From positions 2,952,001-3,016,000 of the forward strand of contig NZ_CP085442.1 of NCBI RefSeq assembly GCF_023824195.1: DNA of 64,000 nt, written 5' to 3'. The translations under genes were made by a program, and so were the position numbers. Under the pieces are notes generated by a model. It ran no database searches and was not told the DNA's origin. It saw only the letters and a list, made by a program, of their open reading frames with translations. Positions within the stretch are counted from its first letter, which is position 1. Each line of letters begins with the position of its first letter. The stretch is from Priestia megaterium (GTDB lineage: Bacteria; Bacillota; Bacilli; Bacillales; Bacillaceae_H). Below, piece after piece: positions 51,079-59,544 of this stretch.

Positions 51079-51872
51079 GTGCTTTTCTCCTTTCTTTCTA
51101 TCTCCTCTGCCGCTCCTTTTCCTAAATAGGCTTCGATCACTTTCGGGTGTGTACGGATATGTTCAGCGTTTCCTTCTGCAATTTTTATTCCATGATCTAA
51201 TACAATAATATGATCAGAAATTTCCATGACGAGCTTCATGTCATGCTCAATTAATAAAATGGTTATTTCCCGGTCTTTTCGTATCGTGTGAATAAGATCC
51301 GTCAGCTCTTTTGTTTCACGCGGATTCATACCAGCAGCCGGTTCGTCTAATAATAACAGTGAAGGTCTAGTAGCTAAGGCTCTGGCAATTTCGAGTCGTC
51401 GCTGTGCTCCATATGATAAGTTATTGGCTACTTCGTTATATAAAGCTTCTAGCCCAACGTATTCTAACAGCTTATACGCTTCTTTTTTGGCTTCTTTTTC
51501 CGCTCTTCTTGCTCGAGGTAAATTCAACAGCGTCTCAAAAGTCGTTGCTTTCAAGTGGTTGTGCATCCCAACCAACACATTTTCTAAAACCGTTATATTA
51601 CTAAATAACCTGATGTTTTGAAATGTCCGAGAAATCCCTTGTTTTGATACGCTGTGAGGTTTTAGCCTTGTTATGGATTGACCATTTAACATAATATCAC
51701 CTGAGGTCGGCTGATAAACACCTGTCACCATATTAAAAAATGTGGTCTTTCCAGCTCCGTTTGGTCCTATTACGGCTGTTATTGAATTTCTTTGAATATC
51801 CATTGTTACGTCTTGATTAGCGATTAAACCGCCAAAGGTCTTGGTTACATTTTTCACTTCTAAAATAGACAA
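51075..51872 (-). CDS. livG: Branched-chain amino acid ABC transporter ATPase LivG
   Basis: The 265-aa ATPase has Walker A GPNGAGKTT, SYGAQRRLE (the LivG variant of the signature motif), Walker B LLLLDEPAAGMNP and FQNIRLFSNITVLENV. TTG 51872 follows GAGGTG with 7-nt spacing. It lies 12 bp after livM and overlaps livF. It pairs with LivF as the heterodimeric motor. Confidence 0.94.
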   Translation of the reverse strand: MSILEVKNVTKTFGGLIANQDVTMDIQRNSITAVIGPNGAGKTTFFNMVTGVYQPTSGDIMLNGQSITRLKPHSVSKQGISRTFQNIRLFSNITVLENVLVGMHNHLKATTFETLLNLPRARRAEKEAKKEAYKLLEYVGLEALYNEVANNLSYGAQRRLEIARALATRPSLLLLDEPAAGMNPRETKELTDLIHTIRKDREITILLIEHDMKLVMEISDHIIVLDHGIKIAEGNAEHIRTHPKVIEAYLGKGAAEEIERKEKST

Positions 51873-51884
51873 TTTCTTTCACCT

Positions 51885-53171
51885 CTATAGATTGACGTTT
51901 TTCTCAGCTGCTGGAATCACAGGCTGTATTTCTTCTTCAGCTTCTTCTTTTAGCTCTTTCAAATCGAACGTTGGCTGTTTAGCAGGAAGCAACCCCTGAG
52001 ACCTGTATAAAGCAAATAGAATAAGAAGTCCGCCAAAAATAAATCGCTGCATTTTAGCTGGCGAAAGTGCATCTGGTATAGAGATAACCCCGTTTAAACT
52101 CAGTTGATTAAACCAATCGGTGAGCTCCGTTAATACTTGAAGATTAAGAATGGTTACAACCGCCGCTCCAAGTATGACGCCTGGAACGCTCCCCATTCCT
52201 CCTAAAATAACCATGACTAAAATCGTGATAGATTCTAACAGCGTAAAGCTGGTTGGATCAACAAAGGTTTGCTTAGCGGCAAAAATAACTCCCATCATGC
52301 CTGAAAAAGAAGCACCGATAGCAAACGCAAGCAGCTTTGTTCTGACAAGGTGAATTCCCATCGCTTGAGCTGCAATTTCATTTTCACGAACCGCTTTCCA
52401 CGATCGTCCTACTTTAGAATATTCAAATCGCCGTACAATAAAAATAACCGCAGCTAAGATGACTAATACTACATAATAGAACTGACTTGGATATACTAAG
52501 TTAATCCCAAAAATAGAAGGCGGCGTCACGGAGGACAGCCCCATTGCTCCGTTTGTAATATTGATTGGTTTATCCAAATTGTTAAATACAATTCGAATAA
52601 TTTCCCCGAATCCAAGCGTAACGATAGCTAGATAGTCTCCTTTTACGCGCAGCACAGGTATACCAAGCAGAACTCCAAATAAAGCGGCTATTAGGCACCC
52701 CGCAATAATAAAAAACCAAAAGCTTTCTCCTGATAATGGGTACGTACCAAAAGGCATAAAATTAGCAGCTTGATTGGTTGCGAAAATTCCATATGTGTAA
52801 GCCCCAACTGCAAAGAAAGCAACAAATCCCAAATCCAATAATCCGGCTAATCCCACTACAATGTTCAACCCAAGTGCCATAGCAATATAGATGCCTACTA
52901 GTGTAGATACTTCCATATAGGATTCATAAGCAGGGCCTTGGCTGGCTGAAAAAGGAAGCAGCACAATTAAAATGACCCCTGCTATTAGCGATTTTAATTT
53001 AGTAGAAAGAGACATAAAGTAAAGAAGTAATAATGAAAATAAAAGAAGTAAAAATGCGACAACGGACTTTTGGACAAGCATTAAACTACCGCTTGTTGCA
53101 ATTACATATATAAAAAATAGAATGATTTGCGCTTTTTTGTTTCCTTCAAGCCTACTCATTAATTTTTTCAT
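51885..53171 (-). CDS. livM: Branched-chain amino acid ABC transporter permease LivM
   Basis: The 428-aa permease (start chosen at ATG 53171, 6 nt after AGGTG; GTG 53180 is immediately after the livH stop) has about ten membrane helices. The family core is IAMALGLNIVVGLAGLLDLG, IPVLRVKGDYLAIVTLGFGE and ILGGMGSVPGVILGAAVV. The C-terminus has an acidic tail (LKELKEEAEEEIQPV). It is longer than typical LivM by an N-terminal about 80-residue membrane region. Confidence 0.93.
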   Translation of the reverse strand: MKKLMSRLEGNKKAQIILFFIYVIATSGSLMLVQKSVVAFLLLLFSLLLLYFMSLSTKLKSLIAGVILIVLLPFSASQGPAYESYMEVSTLVGIYIAMALGLNIVVGLAGLLDLGFVAFFAVGAYTYGIFATNQAANFMPFGTYPLSGESFWFFIIAGCLIAALFGVLLGIPVLRVKGDYLAIVTLGFGEIIRIVFNNLDKPINITNGAMGLSSVTPPSIFGINLVYPSQFYYVVLVILAAVIFIVRRFEYSKVGRSWKAVRENEIAAQAMGIHLVRTKLLAFAIGASFSGMMGVIFAAKQTFVDPTSFTLLESITILVMVILGGMGSVPGVILGAAVVTILNLQVLTELTDWFNQLSLNGVISIPDALSPAKMQRFIFGGLLILFALYRSQGLLPAKQPTFDLKELKEEAEEEIQPVIPAAEKNVNL

Positions 53172-53180
53172 CTTCATCAC

Positions 53181-54167
53181 CTACACTTTTTCTGTAACGG
53201 CTTTTCCAAATAAGCCTTCTGGTTTAAAAATTAACACCAAAATCAAAATGGCAAATGCAAATACATCTTTATACTCTGCTCCTAAAACATTGCCGGTGAT
53301 TGTTGATAAATTCGCAGCTGCAAACATTTCAAGGATGCCAAGCATTAGCCCTCCAAACATTGCGCCTCGTATATTGCCTATTCCTCCTAAAACAGCTGCT
53401 GTGAAAGCTTTTAATCCTAATATGAAACCAATATAAGGATCAATTGTTCCGTAATGAAGGGCAAATAATACACCAGTAGCGCCTCCTAAAGCTGAACCAA
53501 TAAAAAAAGTAAGAGAAATAACTTTGTTTACATTGATGGACATCAGTGAAGCGGTATCGGGATCTTGGGCTACAGCTCTCATTGCCATTCCCCATTTGGT
53601 CCGATTGACGAAAATTTCAAGTCCGATCATTAAGCAAAGAGCAACAATTAACACTACGATAAACGTTACTTTAAATGTAGCATCATCAAATGATGATGAA
53701 AGAGAAGAAGCGCTAACCGATACTTTGCCTGAAAATAAAGCAGGGGTATTAACAATATAGTTACCATTCTTAAGTTCCGTAATGAAGCGCACAAAATCCT
53801 GTAATAGAAACGACATTCCGATAGCTGTAATAAGTGTAATCAGTTTAGAAGACTTGCGCAGGGGGCGGTAAGCCACTCTTTCAATTCCCATACCAAGAAG
53901 TCCAGTCGCAACACTCGTAATAAGAAGAACTAAAATTAACGTCACGACAGCTGGAAAAGCTGCAATCCAACCTACGCCTGTTAACCCTATTAAAATAGCG
54001 GTTCCGATAAAAGCTCCTGACATAAAAATTTCGCCGTGTGCAAAATTGATGAGTTCTAAAATGCCATATACCATCGTATAACCTAGGGCGATAATTGCAT
54101 ATACAGCTCCTAATGTTAGTCCGTCAATTAACACTTGCGGCAGCGTTTGTATAATATGAGCAAACAT
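53181..54167 (-). CDS. livH: Branched-chain amino acid ABC transporter permease LivH
   Basis: The 328-aa permease begins at ATG 54167 (MFAHIIQTLPQVLIDGLTLG); the longer frame to 54230 runs through the hairpin at 54203-54245. Family features are GAVYAIIALGYTMVYGILEL, INFAHGEIFMSGAF and VLGGIGNIRGAMFGG. It pairs with LivM as the membrane channel. The stop codon is followed directly by the livM start region. Confidence 0.93.
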   Translation of the reverse strand: MFAHIIQTLPQVLIDGLTLGAVYAIIALGYTMVYGILELINFAHGEIFMSGAFIGTAILIGLTGVGWIAAFPAVVTLILVLLITSVATGLLGMGIERVAYRPLRKSSKLITLITAIGMSFLLQDFVRFITELKNGNYIVNTPALFSGKVSVSASSLSSSFDDATFKVTFIVVLIVALCLMIGLEIFVNRTKWGMAMRAVAQDPDTASLMSINVNKVISLTFFIGSALGGATGVLFALHYGTIDPYIGFILGLKAFTAAVLGGIGNIRGAMFGGLMLGILEMFAAANLSTITGNVLGAEYKDVFAFAILILVLIFKPEGLFGKAVTEKV

Positions 54168-54202
54168 ATAACCTCGTCCCTTTCGTCCTATAAAATCGAT
54201 TT

Positions 54203-54245
54203 TAAGAAAAGAAAGGTACGGAACATCCATACCTTTCTTTTCTAA
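54203..54245 (-). terminator. Hairpin between livJ and livH (partial terminator)
   Basis: A 14-bp perfect stem (54205-54218 with 54230-54243, AGAAAAGAAAGGTA) follows the livJ stop codon. Its T-rich 3' arm on the minus strand could terminate part of the transcripts, leaving binding protein in excess over permease, a common arrangement in ABC operons; it could also protect the livJ mRNA end. Confidence 0.65.
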
Positions 54246-54248
54246 GGT

Positions 54249-55424
54249 TTATTGTGAGATTTCTCCTTCTAATTTAGCTGGGTATGAAGGAGCGTCAAAC
54301 TTATAGATAAAAATTTTGGCGTATTTATTGTCTCCTTTCTCATCGAATCCTACCTGCGTAAGTTCTCCTTTATATTCTTTAATACCGCGTACGGCGTCAC
54401 GTACTGCTTCATGAGAAGGAAGCTTTTTATCATTGTCTTCAATTGCTTTTTGAATACCTTGAAGCATAACTTTCATGGAATCATACCCGTATACAGAATA
54501 TGACTCTACTTTTTTATTGAATTTCTTCTCATAATCTTTAGCGAATTGCGTTTTGGAAGCATCGCCTGCTACTGACGTAAGATACGTATCTTTTACAGCA
54601 TCTCCGGCAATATCAACTAAAGTTGATGAGTCTAAGCCATCCCCTCCCATAAACTTAGCGGTAATTCCTTTGTCACGAGCTTGTTTAATTAAAAGTCCGC
54701 CTTCTGCATAAAGACCACCAAAATAAACGAGATCCGGCTTTTCTTTAGAGACTTGATTTAACACACCGTTAAAATCTTTTTCTCCAACCGTAATTCCTTC
54801 AAATCCAACAATTTTTGCTCCTTCTTTTTCAGCTGCTGTTTTAAAAGCATCTGCAAGCCCTTGTCCGTAAGCTGTTTTATCTTGAATGACAAAAATATTT
54901 TTTGCTTTCAACTCTTTAACAGCATATTCAGCTCCTGCAGGCCCTTGGAAGTCATCGCGCGCTACAATGCGGTTAACCGTTTTTAGCTTTCGATCTGTTA
55001 CGTCCGTTGCTGTACTTGCAGGAGAAATCATTGGAATTGAATATTTTTCATACGTTTCAGATGAAGGAATGGTAACCCCTGAATTTAAATGTCCTATCAC
55101 TCCATAGACGGCTTTATCTGATCCGATTAACTGAGCGTTTGCTACGCCTTTTTTAGGATCGCCTTGATCGTCATACGGTACAAGCTGAAGTTTATATCCT
55201 AATTTTTCAAACGTGTCTTTTTCTTCATCAAGAGCTAGCTGAGCTCCCAGTTTGATCGCTTCACCTAACGTCGCACTACCTCCTGACAAAGGGCTTTGCG
55301 TAGCAATTTTAATAACATTGCTGCCTTTATCTTCTCCTGATGTACTGTTGCTCCCACAGCCAGCTACAAACCCTACCGATAAGACCGTTGTTGCTAAAAT
55401 AGATAACATTTTTTTACTTAGCAT
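54249..55424 (-). CDS. livJ: Branched-chain amino acid binding lipoprotein LivJ/LivK
   Basis: The 391-aa lipoprotein (lipobox VGFVAGCGSN, Cys23) is the periplasmic-binding-type receptor of the Liv system. Core features are IKIATQSPLSGGSATLGEAI, the Ser/Thr-rich hinge and VYGVIGHLNSGVTIPSSETY. No Shine-Dalgarno sequence precedes ATG 55424 at normal distance; AAAGGGAGGG at 55486-55477 lies 52 nt upstream, separated by a 12-bp hairpin that would restore spacing. First gene of livJHMGF. The system may transport branched-chain amino acids, or amides or urea in some relatives. Confidence 0.92.
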   Translation of the reverse strand: MLSKKMLSILATTVLSVGFVAGCGSNSTSGEDKGSNVIKIATQSPLSGGSATLGEAIKLGAQLALDEEKDTFEKLGYKLQLVPYDDQGDPKKGVANAQLIGSDKAVYGVIGHLNSGVTIPSSETYEKYSIPMISPASTATDVTDRKLKTVNRIVARDDFQGPAGAEYAVKELKAKNIFVIQDKTAYGQGLADAFKTAAEKEGAKIVGFEGITVGEKDFNGVLNQVSKEKPDLVYFGGLYAEGGLLIKQARDKGITAKFMGGDGLDSSTLVDIAGDAVKDTYLTSVAGDASKTQFAKDYEKKFNKKVESYSVYGYDSMKVMLQGIQKAIEDNDKKLPSHEAVRDAVRGIKEYKGELTQVGFDEKGDNKYAKIFIYKFDAPSYPAKLEGEISQ

Positions 55425-55429
55425 GTAGT

Positions 55430-55486
55430 AATCGTTATAAAGCGCTTAATAGCGGCTAGTCTTTTATAACGATTTGCCCTCCCTTT
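55430..55486 (-). promoter_or_regulatory. Shine-Dalgarno-hairpin leader of livJ
   Basis: On the minus strand AAAGGGAGGG (55486-55477) is followed after CA by a 12-bp perfect stem (AATCGTTATAAA 55474-55463 with 55441-55430), enclosing a smaller CGCT/AGCG stem, then ACTAC and the ATG. With the stem formed, the GGAGG-to-ATG distance is about 8 nt. It may equally be a protein-binding inverted repeat. Confidence 0.6.
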
Positions 55487-55713
55487 GTTCGCGTCTAGAA
55501 CGCTTTTTATCTTTGCAACAAATGTCATTTCTGAAAACGGTGAAACAGCTTGCTGTTTATGTACATCTTTTTTCACATCCTTTCATAATAGATTCACTCT
55601 CATATATAAAGAGAAACTAATAAAAGTAAAAATATAGTTATTTTTTACTATTATAAAAGGATAAACAGCAGTATTTCACCAAACTTGTCAGTAACAATGA
55701 CATATATTTTTAT

Positions 55714-55728
55714 AATTTTCACAATTTT
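55714..55728 (-). promoter_or_regulatory. Candidate CodY box upstream of liv
   Basis: AAAATTGTGAAAATT on the minus strand matches the CodY consensus AATTTTCWGAAAATT at 12 of 15. CodY control of branched-chain amino acid uptake would be expected; the distance to livJ (about 290 bp) is long. Confidence 0.35.
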
Positions 55729-55840
55729 ATAAAAATAATTTTAATTATATTCACTTATTTTTTGCGATATACTTTTTGGCTATATATATAACAAAAAAGC
55801 ATGTCACCATAAGGAAACATGCCGTGTAACTATTCAACCT

Positions 55841-55870
55841 AAAAAAAAGGTGCATATTATGCACCTTTTA
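55841..55870 (-). terminator. Terminator of the amtB-glnK operon
   Basis: AAAAGGTGCAT pairs with ATGCACCTTTT around a 3-4 nt loop, with four further T residues on the minus strand, 33 nt after the glnK stop. Confidence 0.82.
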
Positions 55871-55902
55871 TATGACCCTTTGTTTTCTCCTTATCCCTAA
55901 GT

Positions 55903-56265
55903 TTAACTATTATTTCGTAATGCCTGTGATCCCTCTTCCCCTGTTCGGATCTTAATCGCATTTTTTAATTCATAGATAAATATTTTCCCATCTCCAGGCT
56001 GACCTGTATTTAGTACTTTTCTTGCTTTATCAACAACGTCAGATACTGGAACTTCGCACACCACAATTTCTACTTTAATTCGTGCGTGCATATTGTCTTG
56101 TTTTTTAACGCCTCTATAAAGCTCCGTAATGCCTTTTTGCAACCCGCACCCCAGCGCATCCGTAACTGTAATACCGCTAACGCCAATTTTCGCCAGTTCT
56201 TGCTTAAGCTCTTCAAACTTTGAAGGGCGTGTAATAATTTCAATTTTTGTTAAAACATCACTCAC
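55903..56265 (-). CDS. glnK: PII nitrogen regulatory protein GlnK (NrgB)
   Basis: The 120-aa PII protein has the T-loop YRGVKKQDNMHARIKVEIVV, which lacks the uridylylated Tyr of enteric PII, as in other Bacillus NrgB. TGQPGDGKIFIYEL is the B-loop/C-terminal signature. GTG 56265 follows GGGG with 8-nt spacing. It lies 14 bp after amtB. It binds ATP/ADP and 2-oxoglutarate and would gate AmtB and hold TnrA at the membrane. Confidence 0.92.
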   Translation of the reverse strand: MSDVLTKIEIITRPSKFEELKQELAKIGVSGITVTDALGCGLQKGITELYRGVKKQDNMHARIKVEIVVCEVPVSDVVDKARKVLNTGQPGDGKIFIYELKNAIKIRTGEEGSQALRNNS

Positions 56266-56279
56266 TGTGCCCACCCCTT

Positions 56280-57506
56280 TTACATATTCGATTCGTGATA
56301 CGCTCTTTCACCGTGCAGCGTAATATCAAGCCCAAGCGTTTCTTCTTCTTGTGTCGCACGCAGAGATACAATTAATCCAACTACTTTAACAATAATGAAG
56401 GTAGCAATGCCGACAAATAGATACGTTGCTACGATAGCCACCAGCTGTTTCCAAAGTAGACTTGGATCTCCGTAGAATAAACCATTCGCACCGGCATCAT
56501 TTACAGAAGTTGTGGCAAATAAACCTGTTGCAATACCTCCCCATGTTCCCCCAATACCGTGAAGACCAAATGCATCTAACGCATCGTCGTAACCGATTTT
56601 CTTTTTAAGTGAGAAGATACCCCAGAAACAAACTGCTCCGCCGATAAAACCAATTACAATAGAGGCAAACGGTGTAACGAATCCACAAGCTGGTGTAATA
56701 GCTACAAGTCCAGCAATCGCTCCCGAAACGGCTCCGAGCAGCGTAGGTTTTTTATTGATAATCCACTCTACTACAAGCCAGCCGATAATTCCTGTTGCTG
56801 CCGCTGTATTCGTGTTAATGAAAGCTGTCATTGCAACGCTGTTAATAGTTAAAGAACTTCCAACGTTAAAACCAAACCAGCCGAACCAAATCAGCATTCC
56901 GCCTAAAAGAGTTAACGGTAAATTGTGAGGTGCTGCGGCATCGGCATTTTTTCGTTTTCCAACAACAAGAGCTAGAATTAATCCTGCTACACCTGACGAA
57001 ATGTGAACGACGTTTCCTCCGGCAAAGTCAATAGCTCCTAGTTCACGAAGCCATCCGCCAACTCCCCAAACCCAGTGTGCAACTGGTGCATATACAAATA
57101 ATGACCATAGGATAGCAAATAAGATAAATGCTGAAAACTTCATGCGCTCTGCAAAAGCCCCAGAGATAATAGCTACTGTTAGTACAGCAAATGTTAGCTG
57201 AAACATCATAAACATATTATGCGGGATCGTAGCACTGTAGTCCCCGTTTGGAGTGAACCCAACTCCTTTTAATCCTACCCAGTCCAAGTTACCAATAAAA
57301 GCATTGCCACCGGTCGAAAAAGCTAACGAATAGCCTGCTACTATCCAAAGAACGGATATAACAGCTAAGGAACCTACGCTATACATCGCGGTACTTAACA
57401 TGTTTTTACTTCGAACCATCCCCCCGTAAAACAATGCAATAGCTGGTGTCATAATCCAAACCAATAATGCTGAAAAAAACATAAATACTGAATCGCCCAT
57501 TTGCAT
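56280..57506 (-). CDS. amtB: Ammonium transporter AmtB (NrgA)
   Basis: The 408-aa protein has eleven membrane helices and the Amt signature. Twin His and gate residues are in APVAHWVWGVGGW and FGLHGIGGTWGG; DFAGGNVVHISSGVAGLI is the family pattern. ATG 57506 follows GGGGG with 8-nt spacing; the second ATG two codons later is possible. It imports ammonium when nitrogen is scarce, gated by GlnK. A perfect TnrA box lies 44 bp upstream. Confidence 0.95.
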   Translation of the reverse strand: MQMGDSVFMFFSALLVWIMTPAIALFYGGMVRSKNMLSTAMYSVGSLAVISVLWIVAGYSLAFSTGGNAFIGNLDWVGLKGVGFTPNGDYSATIPHNMFMMFQLTFAVLTVAIISGAFAERMKFSAFILFAILWSLFVYAPVAHWVWGVGGWLRELGAIDFAGGNVVHISSGVAGLILALVVGKRKNADAAAPHNLPLTLLGGMLIWFGWFGFNVGSSLTINSVAMTAFINTNTAAATGIIGWLVVEWIINKKPTLLGAVSGAIAGLVAITPACGFVTPFASIVIGFIGGAVCFWGIFSLKKKIGYDDALDAFGLHGIGGTWGGIATGLFATTSVNDAGANGLFYGDPSLLWKQLVAIVATYLFVGIATFIIVKVVGLIVSLRATQEEETLGLDITLHGERAYHESNM

Positions 57507-57550
57507 GATGATTTCCCCCTTAAGTACGAATAAATAACCCCTAAATTTAA

Positions 57551-57567
57551 TGTTAGATTATATAACA
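57551..57567 (-). promoter_or_regulatory. TnrA box upstream of amtB
   Basis: TGTTAGATTATATAACA matches TGTNANAWWWTMTNACA at all 17 positions. The box ends 44 bp before the amtB start, and contains a TATAAT on the minus strand. In B. subtilis TnrA activates nrgAB under nitrogen limitation from a box near -49, which would put the start point very close to the ATG here. Confidence 0.85.
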
Positions 57568-57736
57568 TATTTCGTTATGTTTACTATCATATTTGATTTA
57601 TATGTATTTAGCAACTACTTTTTGCAAATTTATTCAGAAAACTTTTGTTTTTTTATACTCTTTTCTTTTTCTTATGTGTTCTCCTACGTACACATAAGCT
57701 GAAATATTATTTATATGTGTTAGAGTTTCTGACATA

Positions 57737-57771
57737 AAAAATCCTCTTCTTGGAGTAGAAGAGGATTTTTC
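57737..57771. terminator. Terminator after the AbgT gene
   Basis: AAAAATCCTCTTCT (57737-57750) pairs with AGAAGAGGATTTTT (57757-57770); T residues follow on the minus strand (TTTTTATG). Confidence 0.82.
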
Positions 57772-57772
57772 T

Positions 57773-59311
57773 TTACAAATACATATATACACCGGGCCCT
57801 AGAGGAATACTGAATACAGCAAAAATAATCAACATAATAATCCAAATCCCTAAAAAAGCTAGAGTATAAGGAAGCATAAGTGAAATAATTGTGCCAAGCC
57901 CTGCCTTAGGCTCGTATTCTTTCATAAAGGCTAAAATAACAATCATGTATGGATTTAAAGGAGTGATTACATTCGTGGAAGAATCCGCTATTCGGTATGC
58001 TGCTTGAATAAATCCAGGGTTGTATCCTAACAGCATGAACAATGGAATAAAAATAGGTGCTTCTAGTGCCCATTGAGCAGAGCCGCTAAAAATAAGAAGG
58101 CTTAGAACAACAGTTAAAAATACAAAACCAACCACAACTGGAAGTCCAGTTAGATTTAGTGCCTTTAATGCATCCGCTCCTTCTACTGCAATCCACGTTC
58201 CAATATTAGTCCAATTAAAGTAAGCGATAAATTGAGCAGCCGCAAAAATAAGGACAATATAGCTAGCCATATCTTTCATCGAATCAGTCATATAAGCAGG
58301 TACATCTCTAGAACTTTTGATTTTCCCTACTGTTATTCCGTAAACAGAGCCAACTACCACAAAAAACAGCAGAGTAATGGGAATGATACCATCTAAAAAA
58401 GGAGATGGAACAATTCCACCGTCTTCATTTCGTAAAGGAGAGTTGGGCCAAAATAAGAAAACAGCTAGTACAACGACATAAATACATGTAGCAACGATAC
58501 TGTTTTTTAATCCTTTTGCTTCTGCCTCACTAATTTCACCAAAATCATTGCGTTTTTTTCCTTTATAATTGCCCAACCTAGGTTCTACAATCTTTTCGGT
58601 GACGATCGCCCCTATAATCGTCAAAACAAATACAGAAGCCGCCATGAAGTACCAGTTCGCTGCAGGACTGACAGCAGCGCTTGGGTCAATTGTTTTAGCA
58701 GCTTCAGTAGAAATGCCTGATAACAATCCGTCGGTTCCGGATATAATAAGATTCGCTGTAAAGCCTGATCCCACCCCAGCAAATCCTGCTGCTAATCCAG
58801 CAAGCGGGTGCCTTCCTACTGTATAAAAAATCATTGCGGCAAGCGGAGGCACGATGACAAAAGCAGCATCTGCCGCTAAGTTGGCCATAATTCCTGTAAA
58901 AATGATCGCGTATGTAATAAGAGCTTTTGGAGCATTTAAAATCGTTTTCTTTATGGCCACTTCAAGCAGACCTACTTTTTCTGCAAGTCCGACTCCAAGC
59001 ATCATAGCAAGTACAAGTCCTAGGGGCTTAAATTCAGTGAAATTGGTCAGCATCGATGTTAAGATATACTGAATGCCTTCATGCGACAACAAACTTTTAA
59101 TTGGAAGAGTCTTATTAGTACCGGGATGGACCACCGTTACTCCCATACTATTAATAGCAACAGATGCTACTACGATAACAAGCGCTAAACATACAAACAA
59201 AATAAAAGGATCAGGTAGTTTGTTTCCGATTGCTTCTACCCTTCCTAATAGTTTGTCTAGAAAGGTTGTTGGATGTGATTTTTGCTCTGCTTGCAAATTA
59301 GGTTGTGACAT
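57773..59311 (-). CDS. abgT: AbgT family transporter
   Basis: The 512-aa protein has about 13 membrane segments and the AbgT/MtrF pattern: GRVEAIGNKLPDPFILFVCL, HEGIQYILTSMLTNF, GVGLAEKVGLLEVAI, ADAAFVIVPPLAAMIFYTVG and ADSSTNVITPLNPYMIVILA. Family members import p-aminobenzoyl-glutamate (a folate breakdown product) or export p-aminobenzoate and sulfonamides. ATG 59311 follows AAAGGAG. No abgAB hydrolase genes are adjacent, so the direction and substrate stay open. Monocistronic. Confidence 0.92.
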   Translation of the reverse strand: MSQPNLQAEQKSHPTTFLDKLLGRVEAIGNKLPDPFILFVCLALVIVVASVAINSMGVTVVHPGTNKTLPIKSLLSHEGIQYILTSMLTNFTEFKPLGLVLAMMLGVGLAEKVGLLEVAIKKTILNAPKALITYAIIFTGIMANLAADAAFVIVPPLAAMIFYTVGRHPLAGLAAGFAGVGSGFTANLIISGTDGLLSGISTEAAKTIDPSAAVSPAANWYFMAASVFVLTIIGAIVTEKIVEPRLGNYKGKKRNDFGEISEAEAKGLKNSIVATCIYVVVLAVFLFWPNSPLRNEDGGIVPSPFLDGIIPITLLFFVVVGSVYGITVGKIKSSRDVPAYMTDSMKDMASYIVLIFAAAQFIAYFNWTNIGTWIAVEGADALKALNLTGLPVVVGFVFLTVVLSLLIFSGSAQWALEAPIFIPLFMLLGYNPGFIQAAYRIADSSTNVITPLNPYMIVILAFMKEYEPKAGLGTIISLMLPYTLAFLGIWIIMLIIFAVFSIPLGPGVYMYL

Positions 59312-59510
59312 GCTTTCTCTCCTTTTTCTTTTAGATTCTTTTTAGATTTTTTCCTTTTAATTACCAAAAAGACTATTAGTACATAATAATCTGAATATTT
59401 ATATTATTCAAGTATTATTTTAAAGGAATTTTTATTTATCTATTAAAACTAATAGCATTTAGATAAATAGAAAGGCAGAAGATATCTTTTTAATCGACAA
59501 TCAAAAATAA

Positions 59511-59544
59511 CAAAAAGCTCTCCGTTTGAAGAGAGCTTTTTGTT
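59511..59544 (-). terminator. Terminator after the sortase gene
   Basis: CAAAAAGCTCTC (59511-59522) pairs with GAGAGCTTTTTG (59531-59542), overlapping the stop codon at 59543; TTATTTTTG follows on the minus strand. Confidence 0.8.

Larger units (their letters stand above)
55425..55902. other. livJ upstream region
   Basis: This 478-bp gap holds the livJ leader hairpin, a candidate CodY box (55714-55728), a TATAAT-like -10 without a good -35 (near 55650 on the minus strand), a GCATGT...ACATGC hairpin (about 55799-55822) and the glnK terminator. It is very AT-rich. No open frame of note. Confidence 0.55.
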
